In this document: positions 22,945-33,425 of the stretch, in pieces
Layout of the letters: every line of letters begins with the position of its first letter
Position numbering within the stretch: the stretch's first letter is position 1
Source: Trichoplusia ni
Taxonomy: Eukaryota; Arthropoda; Insecta; Lepidoptera; Noctuidae
Direction of reading: 5' to 3'
Length of the DNA: 64,000 nucleotides
Assembly (NCBI RefSeq): GCF_003590095.1
Contig: NC_039492.1
Span: 2,418,001 to 2,482,000, forward strand
The notes under the pieces: generated by a model
Database searches by the model: none
What the model saw: the letters and a program-made list of their open reading frames with translations, nothing else
Told to the model about the DNA's origin: nothing
Position numbers and translations under genes: made by a program

Positions 22945-23387
22945 TATAAGAAATCTAGCAGTACCCGCGGACTTCGTTCTGCGCTAAAATGTTTTGTTTC
23001 GACACGTTTATCCTATGTATAAACTACCAATGGTGGTTATGGATACTACCGGGGCGGGGTGCAAACCGTATGTTTTTATTTTGCTAATAACTTTAACATA
23101 TTTGTATATCAACTGTACATAATATATAGAGTAAGTAGAGGGCACTAATAATCTACATTCAATTTCCGTTTTAACAAACATATTTATAAATTAAAGATTA
23201 TTCAATTAGCTTTACGCAAATTAATTATTTTTAATCCTTAACCTTGACACTTACAACTCAGCCTTGTGATAGGCATTTGCTATCCTTACTTTTATACAGG
23301 TTTTTTGTTAGATCGATCTTATTATCGATTCAGAATTACTTTGTTTATTATAGGATAATAATGCTGACCCAGAAAATACTTTTGCCA

Positions 23388-23444
23388 TGGTGCAGAAAAA
23401 CATTATTGTGAACCATGGGGAAACAACGTTTGCTGGGTCAGCTA
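23388..23444 (+). repeat. Dispersed repeat, family C fragment
   Basis: Ends GAAACAACGTTTGCTGGGTC then AGCTA, the same terminus as the fuller copy at 45257-45535. Confidence 0.65.
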
Positions 23445-23489
23445 ATTTTATATTACATTTCAGAAATACAAAAAAGTATTTTCGTCCTT

Positions 23490-23645
23490 GTGGGAAGGGA
23501 TTTCACAAACCTTCAAGTCACATGCATAAACCTACCCCGACTCGGGACAAGCATTTGTTGATCACACAAAGGAAAGCTTCTCCTAGGCGGGTATCGAACA
23601 CGCATTACGTCGCACACTGCTCGGCTATAAGTGCTGTCGTGTAGT
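23490..23645 (-). mobile_element. tRNA-derived SINE fragment
   Basis: CACAAACCTTCAAGTCACATGC, CGACTCGGGACAAGCATTTG and AGGCGGGTATCGAACACGC. The last contains a reverse B box (GTTCGATACCC when complemented), so the SINE promoter reads on the minus strand. Confidence 0.7.
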
Positions 23646-24044
23646 CTATTGTTATGTTGAGATTGTTACGCCCTCGTGAATTAAAGTAGTTCATTGGAGC
23701 TTATCAATACGCACCACAAGAAAAATCAATTTGGTTTGTGCCACAGACTTCATTGATATTTTCGCTTCTAAAGTGTAGTATGTGCTCTGTGGTGGTGGTC
23801 CTGTCCACCTGTCACTGTCACATTAATTGATTATGAACTAGTCGAATCACGGTTACGTTTTCTGTGGTTTATAAGCTCCGTGAAGTGTGATCTGTGATCA
23901 TCAGATATGATAGAACACGTAAATATTTTTCTTAACATAGATTATTTCATAAATCTTGCCGAGTAATAAAAAGTTTAATTCTAAGTTTTTGTCTGGTTAT
24001 GTTTTGGAGAGTTGTAATTGACAATTAGGCACTGTATTTTCAAA
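23646..24044 (+). promoter_or_regulatory. LCMT1 upstream region
   Basis: Two adjacent TGTCA motifs at 23810 and 23816 (CCTGTCACTGTCAC) lie 225-235 bp before the LCMT1 ATG, mirroring the spacing at MCAT and INTS9. No other element is clear. Confidence 0.4.
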
Positions 24045-26044
24045 ATGGATAACATTAAATCATGGACTGCGGAAGACGAAGCCATCATAGCGACGAATAT
24101 GGATGCGACGGAGTGCAAGCGCTGCGCCGTAGAGCTGGGCTACTGGAAGGACGACTACATCTCATACTTTGTTCGTCACGCAGATCGCAAAGCTCCTGAG
24201 ATCAATCGCGGATACTATGCTCGAGTCAAGGCTATGGAAATGTTTATCCACCAGTTTTTAGAGGTGACCGGTTATACCATAAAAAAAAATTATTTCTACA
24301 GTTTATTAATTAAATTGCTACTTTTGCATTGTACCCAGCATCTGTCTGTGGCATGGTCTGCTGAAACTATCTTATATTCACTGTATCTTTAAACCATTTT
24401 AATTATCGTTATGCAGCTGAAATGGCTTGCAAACTTGTGACATAAAAATTAACCTATCTTTATCAAGTAAATAAAATACGTAATATATTTCTGTTTGTAA
24501 AGCATAAACAATTAAATAGTAATTGTATAAAATTTTCAGCGCTGTGGTACCAAATGTCAAATTATTAACTTGGGGTGTGGCTACGACACTCTGTACTGGC
24601 GTTTAAAAGACACCACCCAAGCTGTTGGAAACTTCATAGAGTTAGACTTCCCAGCGGTAACAGCAAAGAAATGCCACATTATTAAGCGTAATAAACAACT
24701 TTTACAGAAAATATCTAATGAAGGTAAGTCTTGTTTTTTATTTCATACTACTATTTCCACTTGTGACCAAAGCCTCTCCTAAACCGCCATAGTCCCATGT
24801 GTCCATGTCCCAACACGCAATGGTTGTATCTGTTGCTACAACATTAAAATAAACTAGTATTCTTAAGCTTCTTTTCATGTAGGGAAGCAACAAGGATCAA
24901 TCTCTATGAGCAGAGTTGAATAGTTCAGGATTCTTATAGCCTTTGTAAGAACTTTGGCTAAAGTAAAAAAAACTAAAATGTTACAGAAAAAACACTTTCA
25001 TAAATTCATCTCATAGCACAGTAGTTCTAGCATACCAATAAAAACGTTGATCATTCGTCCACAAACAGATCTTACGATATGCAGGCACAGCAAACAGCCT
25101 GTGCTTTTTGCCACCGCATTAGTTAAAAATATGTCAAAAAAAATAAATTGGTGTATTGAACAATATAAAATTTAATTCGTCTTTTAAAGTTTGGGGATGG
25201 GAGTGGGGATTTCCAGAAAAATAATGTTTGTTTTTACAAAAACAGTTTTTTTGTATCACAAATGGCATGCTTATCAATTTTAACCTTTGTACCTTAAAAA
25301 CTGGAATTCTCCATACTTACTTTCATTCCCCAATGCGGAGATTTCATTAATGGGAAGTTAAAATGAGATGCCCTTCATTTACACTTAAACAATGACACCT
25401 ATTCTTCGCTATGATTTCCCTTAAAGAGGGCAAACAGACTGACACGAACATTCATAATATTAGTATGGATGTTGTCGTGGGTGTCCGCAGACGGCGAGGT
25501 GATGATCCGGTCGGGCGACCTGCACTCGGACGGCTACCACCTGCTGGGCTGCGACCTGCGCTGCCTGGGCGAGGTGCGGCGCAAGCTGGCGGCGGGCGGC
25601 GCCAGCGCGGCGCTGCCGGCGCTGCTGCTGGCGGAGTGCGTGCTGGTGTACCTGCGGCCCGACGCCGCCGACGCGCTGCTGCAGCACCTGGCCGGCGCCT
25701 TCCCGCGCTGCGCGCTGCTGCTGTACGAGCAGTGCAACCTGGGCGACACGTTCGGCGAGGTCATGCTGCGCAACCTGTCGGCGCGCGGCTGCGTGCTGGC
25801 GGGCGAGCGGCTGCGCATGCGGCCGGCGGCGCTGGTGGAGCGGCTGCGCGGCCTGGGCTTCGACGCGGCGCGCGCCTGGGACATGCAGGCCGTGTGGCGC
25901 GCGCTGCCCGACGACGACCGCGCGCGCGTCGAGGCGCTGGAGATGCTGGACGAGCGCGAGCTGCTGCTGCAGCTCAACACGCACTACGCCTTCTCCGTGG
26001 CCACGCGGGGCGACATCTTCGCCGACATGGACCTCAACGCATAG
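24045..26044 (+). CDS. LCMT1: Leucine carboxyl methyltransferase 1
   Basis: Exons 24045-24263, 24540-24723 and 25491-26044 encode 318 aa (human 334). LCMT1 is a cytosolic SAM-dependent methyltransferase that methylates the C-terminal leucine of the PP2A catalytic subunit and so controls which B subunit binds. Seen: CKRCAVELGYWKDDYISYFV; RKAPEINRGYYARV; the SAM-binding INLGCGYDTLYWRLKD (about 82-97); FIELDFPAVTAKK; LLGCDLR; LLLAECVLVYL, the family's signature strand; YEQCNLGDTFGEVML; LEMLDERELLLQLNTHYAF. The start ATG is the first in frame after a stop; upstream in-frame TTG at 24018 is ignored. The C-terminus is a few residues shorter than in human. Exons 1-2 use A/T-ending codons freely, while nearly every codon in exon 3 ends in G or C. 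Confidence 0.95.
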
Positions 26045-28446
26045 ACCGCACCGCGTCCTTCATTGTATTTCGTTTCGTGTTTCATCTGAGAGGACTGTGA
26101 TTGTTGCAGCCGCTAGAAAAAATTACTTGTTCTTGGGCCACCGCTGCGACTAACTCGACGTAGAGCACCACAGTACCTACGTTTTGTATTAATGTATGCG
26201 TGTCGTGATATGGTTTTTTGTCCATTTAGTATTAAAATAATAATTGTCTACAAACCTTGCCACATTAAGATTGTATTACCAATATAATAATAATTATTCT
26301 CAGCTTTTACTGTAATTAATTATATACTGTACTGCTTGTATATTATGCCTCTTATCAAACATAATTACCTTGGAAGAGACAAGTAATAAATAACAACACA
26401 AAATACAAAACTTAAAGAAATAACACACAGCACTTGAACTAACAACACAGATATCAGAAATTAGAAACGGAAATTTGAATTTGTACTGGTATATGCATTG
26501 CGTATATTTCTACGTATTAAATATAACCAGGAGAATAGTATCATTATTTCATGTTACAGTAAGATGTTCAATCAATCTGTGTTAATTTGTTGTTGCAAAG
26601 CAAACCACACTCCTTTATTAGAATGTTCACGTATATCATAATTGAGCATGCAATCTTTTTTCGCACGCGCCCTATTGAAAAATTATATTCATACATTTTG
26701 GATCTCTCACCTAATTTTTTAATCAAGTATGGACTAATGTTTTTTAAAGCTATTTATATTTAACACCCGCTACTATTGTTGTATAGTTCAATTGACTCCG
26801 GAAATGGGAATACTTATTCAACTGTGCACCTATTGCTTTATTGTTTTTAGTATTTCTTTTTTCCATACATAGAATTGTGATAAATTTGTTAAGCGATACA
26901 ATAGATATTTGCGACCGCAATAGATACAACAGGCTATGTATACATAGTGATGCAACAGCTTTCTTTCACTTTTAGAGCTCAATGTTATTAATGTTTGTAC
27001 ATAAGTTGTCGTGTATATGTTACCTTGTAGAGTATTCATACCTTTTAGAGTATGTCATGCGTATCTATGCGTCCTGCTTTTGTCATTCAGCTGATGTTCA
27101 CTTGCAGAAATATTAGCTAACCATACGTTTAACGTTCGACGAACCATAACTAAGCTCCCATTATCATTAAAGTAAATAAATCTGTGCTGCGCACCTTGTA
27201 GATGTCGTAGTTAATATTCGAAGGCACCTTTCATGTACTTATATCATGATGTAAGATGTAAATTGAAGATGTGAATTGATGTAAATTGAAGTATCATTTA
27301 AAAAATAATACTTATGATGTTTAACTATTACGTACACTTTGTCTGTACGTCTTAAGTGCAAGTCAGATACAAAATCTTGGAAGATACATATCAACAAGCG
27401 ACAGTGAAGAGGAAACGTGCGTTAATGTAGGTCAGTGGAGGATACTTACTTACGACGGGACGGCGAGCGTGACGTCATGAGGTCGCCGTGTTCGCCTCCC
27501 GTTTGCCCCAGATGCAAGTACCCACTTATTCGTTTCTGAGCGCTTTCTAAATAGATTGTTGATTCGGACTGCCGCCGCCCTCTACCCCGCCCGAAATATA
27601 GTGTTAATTTCCTTATTTGAAGAGGTACGCGACTATCCAATCCCATTTGCTTTTGTCTTTCCCTTTAAACCGTTCTTCATACAGACGAAGGAGGTAAAAT
27701 CAAACGATTACGATTCATACTCATGCTGAACCCTTATATATTCTAATGTAGGTACCGTAGCACCTGAAGTGCAAATAAGGTGGTAAACCTCTTTCAGATC
27801 AGCTTGATGGCCTGTGACGATTGAGGGACCAAATATTAAGGGCAGAAGTTTTTAGTCTATTCGCGCATTTGTTCTACAATAGTTGTCATCACATGCCTAT
27901 TTAGAAAGCGCTCAACATAAACTTGCTGAAGTAGATGAAAATATTGTTGTTGTACTTTTTGATCACACTATAAAATAATGACTCGTATCCATAGGTTATT
28001 GGTACGTGTCGAGCGGCGAGTCTCAAAATTTTATGTGGGTTTAGTCAGTCGATTACTATTACGATATAAAAGTAGATTTAAGTGTTAAATATTTATTTAT
28101 GCTATAAACATATTTAACCCACTCAAACGTTGGTTTCATTTTAACAAAGCTAATTGATGGACCCTTTTTTTGGGTGGATTTCATAAAGGTTGGGCCGATT
28201 TTACATGTACTTTAGGAATAATATTGTTATAGTCTGAAATATGGCTTTTGCCGATGAACCGATAGAGATAATAAGAAAAAACGAAGGCTATGGAGCAAAA
28301 ATAAAGGCCTGTATTGTAATAACTGTGCATAGCTCAATTGAAGTGTTAAGGTGTGGGGTCTAGAATAATAAGGGCATGTTAATAATGACAGAAGGTTATA
28401 TTTACATATTGCTCTTTATTGGTAAGACGTAAGTGTAGGTGGGCCG
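26045..28446. other. Convergent spacer LCMT1/INTS9
   Basis: 2.4 kb, mostly AT-rich, holding both 3' UTRs. An isolated less AT-rich block at about 27440-27640 (containing GACGGGACGGCGAGCGTGAC and CCGCCGCCCTCTACCCCGCC) has no coding signature and may be a repeat. Nothing else is recognised. Confidence 0.45.
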
Positions 28447-31400
28447 CTAGACGTGCGGCATGCAGGCGGCGATGGCGCGGCGCAGCGCCTGGCGCACGCC
28501 GGCGTCGCCCTCGCAGAACACGTGCGTGGCGTGGCGCTCCACGTGCACCAGCGTGTCGTGCCGCGGCAGGTGCACGATGCAGCCGTCCGCGCCCCGCTCC
28601 ACGCGCGCGTCCGCCACGCCCTCCCGCGCCAGCGCGCGCACCAGCGCGTCCACGTCCGGCGCCGCCAGCTCCAGGCGCGGCGGCGGCCGGCGCGCGGCCC
28701 CGGGCGCGCCCGGCGGCGCGTCGTCCAGCGACACGCGCCGGTCGCGCACGCGCAGCGCGGCCGCCAGCGGCGCGGCGCGCAGGCCGGCGCGCACGTCGCG
28801 CGGCGCCACGCGCGCCGCCAGCGCGGCCGACAGCCAGCCGCGCGCCAGGCCGCGCCGCGCGCCGCACGCGCGCGCCAGCCCGCGCCGCAGCACCACGACG
28901 GGCGCGTCGCAGGCGATGTGCGGCCGCGGCGGCGCGCCCGGGCCCGGCGCCGCGTACTGCTCCGGCAGCGCCAGCTCGCGCGGCCGCAGCTCGCGCACCA
29001 GCTTGTTGGCCTGCGAGTAGTTCAGCGACGTGTCGATGGGGCAGTGGAAGGCCTTCATCGCGAGGGGCTGGAACGGTGCCAGGGCGTCCAGGTACGGGAA
29101 GTCCGGTTCTGTACGATGAAAATGCATTGAGACCGCAGCCCTCGAGAACTGTACGAGGACGCAGTGAACCGACGCCTACTTACCCGTGAATATGATGGCG
29201 TGCGCCGGATTCGACGCCCATAGCTCGACGAGATGTACGGCTGCACCGAAACGTAAACTAGGATGTCCGCAGAAAACTACGCAGGGCTGCAACAATATCA
29301 TTAAGAATATATGTATCAAGGAAGATCATGTTTAAAAGCAGCAAACAAAAGTTATACCACAAACGGTGTTCAAGTGGTACAGAACTACAGGCCACACACA
29401 AGAGATAGTAGTAACAATCAGACTACACACAATATTAAACGTCGCGTCATCTCAGCAAAACTCCTCATAGATATTTACACTCGACGGACTCACCACTGAT
29501 CATTTGAATGTATTTAAGAACGAATTGCATTCTCTACTCCGTGCGTCTGAATGAGACCTTATTTAAAGTGACGACATTACATGAAAAACATAACAGTGGT
29601 GTCGTTGACAATGTCAATCGACCTGTGTCCGCAGGGACAAAAGGTTATATTTACATAGTAATGAGGGCTGTCGACTGTCTCATGCTAGTAATCGGGCAGT
29701 GAGAGCGGGTGGTACATGACTCACCTGGCGGAAGTCTGCGCTGAAGGCGTCGTCGTGCAGAGCGCGCGCGTGCTTGAGGCGGCCGGCGCGCACCAGCGCC
29801 GCGTGAGGGAACGGCTCCTCCGGCAGGTACACGCGCGCCTGCACACTCACATAACTTAGACTTATAGCACTCATTTAAATCAGCATTAGTACATATTAGG
29901 CATGGTCATTTGTAGGATACATTATTATTATTTCATTTTCATTTCATATGAAGAATTCCAACTCATTGCCATACACTGACACAAAAACGCGGATGACGTA
30001 GCGTGGCGGTTCAAGTTTAGTCAGTAACGGTAGAGGTGAGACTACCCGGTCTGTCCCCTGAGGCGGGTGTTCATGAGGATTCCCCAGCCTTAAAGAAAAA
30101 AAGGGGTACTGGCCTGTTTGCCAACGGAGACCCATTCGGCAAGGATGTTGCTGTAGGCGAGCGAGGAGTCTGCCACCGGTGACAGGACGTAGAGCGGTAC
30201 GGAGGCCAGCCCCGCGCCGTCCAGGTGCGCGGACAGGCACTCCAGCAGGTCGTACAGCACGCCGCTCGGGTACACGGGCAGCAGCACGGAGCCGCCGCCG
30301 CGCAGCGTCACGGCCGCGTGCACGCACAGGTCGCCCAGCATGTGGTCCGGGTTGTGCGCCGGCGTCTGCGTCAGCGCCGCCAGCACCAGCAGGTCCGCGC
30401 CGCGCAGCGCCGCCTGGTTGATGGGGCGCGGGTGCGTGGTCAGCGTGGACGAGCCGCTCACGTACGCCACCTTCTCGTGCGCCGACCGCAGCACCCAGTT
30501 GGCCGAGCCCAGGCAGAAGCCCGAGCTGACGGCCGTGGCGTCGAGCGCGCCGTACACGTCCACGCGCTCGTCGTAGCCCACGACGCGCACGCGGGCCAGC
30601 GCCCGCGCCAGCGCGGCGGGCGCGAACAGGCGGCGCCAGGAGCGCGGGCGCGCGGCGTGCGCCAGCGGCGCGGGCAGCACGTGCAGCAGCTCCTTCCAGC
30701 GCCGCGCCGCGCCCGCCGCGCTGCCCGCCGCGCCCGACACCCACTCGGCCAGCTCCTCCAGGTAGAAGCGCCCGATCTGCAGCGTGGGCTCCGTGGCGTA
30801 CACCTGCCCCTTGAAGCCCGTGTCTTCCGTGATGAACGGAAGAGCCATCATGCAAGTGTAGTTCGAAATTAGGATTACATCCAGTTGCGAGAAATCCACT
30901 ACTTTGTCTAGAGGTGGACAAAACTCTGGAATACTATCGACAAAAACGCGTCCGCAGCACTCCTTCAACTCCTGCAAGAAAGAATTTTTACATTCAGTTC
31001 TGGTAGTCAACACACCATAATCCATACTTAATTGGAACCACCTAAAAAGTACACACATTCGATAATTTGACACTTAAAATTTCAAGTCCTTTAATTGCTT
31101 TTGCTGATTATATTACAGTATTACATTACATTGGAGGACTAAAAAGATTCATTGTGTGTGTGCAATTTAGCAGATAACAGGTTTATGGATACTGGCTTGG
31201 CAGGTTAAAAATATGTTTACCAAGCCAAGAGCCACAAAGCACAACCATATGCATGAACACAGGTGCACTCCCTGTTCCTTTACTGTCATAGCCGAAGCCC
31301 AATGCCGATGACAAGGCAGTCCGAGAGGCTTATTACTGGGCCCTGGGCTTAATATATTAATTATTTCTGCTAAACAGCATGTAATTAAAATATTCATGGA

Positions 31401-31836
31401 TAAGTTAAGGCTACTCTTAAAACACCTATCTATCCTATATAAAAAATTATCTTCTGCAACTACAGTAAAAACTGAGTAGTGATTCCGACATGTACGGTTC
31501 CGAAAAAGAAAAACAAAGAAACAGCCAGAAATAAGGTATGTTTTAAATTATAGAATGGCACAAACCCCTTCGAGGAGCGGATCGTTGAGATGTGGCGGGG
31601 TGTAGTTCGGGAGCGAGGCAAGGCGCGTGCTGGGCACCGGCGGCAGCGGTAGAAAGTTCAGCACCGAGTGCGCCGACAGACCGCAGTCCAGCATGATGAG
31701 CAGCTCCTTGAACGACAGCACGAAGCATGGCTTGGCTGCGTCGCTGCTTAAACAATACTGACAAGGGATACCCGTTACACTCGACTCCACATTAAATCAC
31801 CGTTTATATATTTTTGATGGTACTTACGAGCTTCAT
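28447..31836 (-). CDS. INTS9: Integrator complex subunit 9
   Basis: Six exons on the minus strand: 31836-31828, 31757-31566, 30971-30114, 29838-29725, 29286-29184, 29108-28447; 645 aa (human 658). INTS9 pairs with the endonuclease INTS11 in the Integrator cleavage module, which ends snRNAs and attenuates promoter-proximal transcription. Seen: a 9-nt first exon coding M-K-L, giving MKLYCLSSDAAKPC across the junction; IMLDCGLSAHSVLNFLPLPP (metallo-beta-lactamase fold start); VILISNYTCMMALPFITE; VYATEPTLQIGR; YVSGSSTLTTHPRPINQA; the beta-CASP words VYPSGVLYDLLECL and SVPLYVLSPVADSSLAYSN; VYLPEEPFPHA; FCGHPSLRFG; CPIDTSLNYSQA; and a GC-rich C-terminal INTS11-binding domain. As in the family, the zinc-binding HxHxDH motif is absent, so it is a pseudo-nuclease. 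The intron after exon 3 appears to use a GC donor (CAG|GCCAGT). Confidence 0.95.
30972..31565 (-). other. INTS9 intron 2 with repeat scrap
   Basis: Around 31240-31345 the plus strand reads GGTGCACTCCCTGTTCCTTT and AGCCCAATGCCGATGACAAG, resembling a common lepidopteran repeat. The open frame at 31167-31397 on the minus strand lies inside this and is not considered a gene. Confidence 0.4.
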
Positions 31837-32618
31837 TTTGAATGGGTTGGCAACAAAGTCTAACCTATGTTATTATAGTGGCATTTTATATTGGTTAATT
31901 ACGTTAATAATACTAGTTGGACTCAAGTTTTTAAGATATTAGTTGTAAAATCATATTTAATTAGGTTTAGGGTTTAATATTTCTGTGATAAACTCAAACT
32001 ACTAAAGAAAATACTGTTTGTTATTGACAAATCACAACAACAGTCTTGAGTCTTACACTCTGACAGATGTATGACAGTTCAGAAAAGGCAACGAGTCAGA
32101 GCCACAGAATACAGCCACAGATGCAGCGAGAGACAGTTAGGTACATATTTTATGTTTACTTCTTTCGTTTACGTTTTTGTTCGTTACGTTTCGTTTACGT
32201 GTATTACATTCTTGTTAGTCAAAATGAAAAAAAAAAACGGATGATTATTTGAAAAAAAAAAATATCAAGCTTGTTTAGTTTTTAAGGGTTAAATTAAAAG
32301 AAATATTTAAAACATAGAAAAAATGCAAAAGAATATTCAAATAGATCATCATATTCGTTAAGACTAGTTCATACAAATATAATTAGAGGACGTAAAAGAA
32401 AGTTTACATAGGACAACGGAAAGCTAAAAATCAGAAGTGACAACTTTAAAAAAAGGAAGAGTGGAAAGATGGAAAGTACAACACTAGTGACAGTAGTGAC
32501 ACTTCTATCTCGAATAGTATTGCTTGCGACTCTATCCGCGTGGACTTCGGTTTATTAAGAGGAAGGGCAGCCGGACAGATTGATTTAAATCTATATCTAT
32601 ATACTCTATCTTTTCTTT
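31837..32618. other. INTS9 upstream region
   Basis: TGACA motifs at 32025, 32061 and 32072 lie 190-240 bp upstream of the INTS9 ATG. The rest is AT-rich without a recognised element. Confidence 0.4.
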
Positions 32619-32830
32619 CTTCTAATATATAAAATTCCCTTGTCACGATGTTAGTTACCGTACTCCTTCTTGGTGTCAGCTACCCTTATCACTTAGGGCT
32701 ATGAAAAACAGATGTTGTTCTATTCTCAGACCTACCCAATACGTAAACAAAATTTTATCAAAATCGGTCGAACCGTTTCGGAGGAGTACGGTAACTAACA
32801 TCGTGACACGGGAATTTTATATATTAGAAG
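32619..32830. mobile_element. Foldback element with 48-bp inverted arms, family C
   Basis: The arms 32619-32666 and 32783-32830 are reverse complements over 48 bp with a single mismatch (CCCT versus CCCG). The arm begins CTTCTAATATATAAAATTCC and includes CACGATGTTAGTTACCG. The spacer is 116 bp and holds TTTTATCAAAATCGGTCGAA. One arm-type sequence opens the related element at 45257. Confidence 0.85.
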
Positions 32831-32838
32831 AAGAAGAA

Positions 32839-33100
32839 ATAAAGCTGTAGAGTTTGTTTGTTTGAACGCACTAATCTCAGGATTTACTGGTTCAAATTGA
32901 TAAAATATTTTTGAGTTGAATAGACCATTCATTTAGGAAGGTTTTAAGCTATATACCATCACGCTGTGACTAATAGGAGCGAAGATACAATGGAAAATGT
33001 GGAAAGAACAGGGAAAATTATTCATTTTCGAGAGCTTTCGTTCAAAAATTCCTAACTTATATCTTGTAACCACGCGAACGAAGTCGCTTGCAACAGCTAG
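32839..33100 (+). repeat. CTAG-tailed dispersed repeat, family B (copy 3)
   Basis: AATAAAGCTGTAGAGTTTGT, GAACGCACTAATCTCAGG, AATAGACCATTCATTTAGG and a GAAGTCGCTTGCAACAGCTAG end. It sits right beside the foldback element. Confidence 0.85.
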
Positions 33101-33234
33101 TAAACAATATTTGTGCTAAGGCTTCGAAAAACCTTTGGACCCTCCACATTACTCTCCCCCCCCAAATCAAAAGTTCCGTAAACCATTGTAATATATATAA
33201 TAATAATAAGCTATTATTCCTACATCTTTAACAG

Positions 33235-33425
33235 TCGTTACAGCTAGTCAGAAGCTTGAAAAGTCAGACAACCAGTCTAGTCAAGGGGTATCGTGGTGCC
33301 CAGTTAACTGGTTTGAGGAGGTTAGATAGGCAGTCGCTCCTTGTAAAACACTAGTACTTAGCTGAACCCGGTTAGACGGAAACCGACCCCAACATAGTTG
33401 GGAAAAGGCTAGGCCGATGATGGTG
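33235..33425 (+). repeat. Dispersed repeat, family D (forward copy)
   Basis: CGTTACAGCTAGTCAGAAGC, AGACAACCAGTCTAGTCAAG, GGGGTATCGTGGTGCCCAG, CTTGTAAAACACTAG, CCGACCCCAACATAGTTGGG, ending GCCGATGATGGTGAA. This is the most complete of three copies (others at 8268 and 19105, both reverse). The GATGATG tail suggests the 3' end of an RTE-type LINE or a SINE mobilised by it. Confidence 0.75.

Noticed and set aside
28419..29189. 256-aa plus-strand frame opposite INTS9 last exon
   Set aside because: Low-complexity Ala/Arg/Pro translation of the reverse of the INTS9 C-terminal exon.
31167..31397. 76-aa minus frame in INTS9 intron 2
   Set aside because: Lies in repeat-like sequence inside an intron, with no homology recognised.
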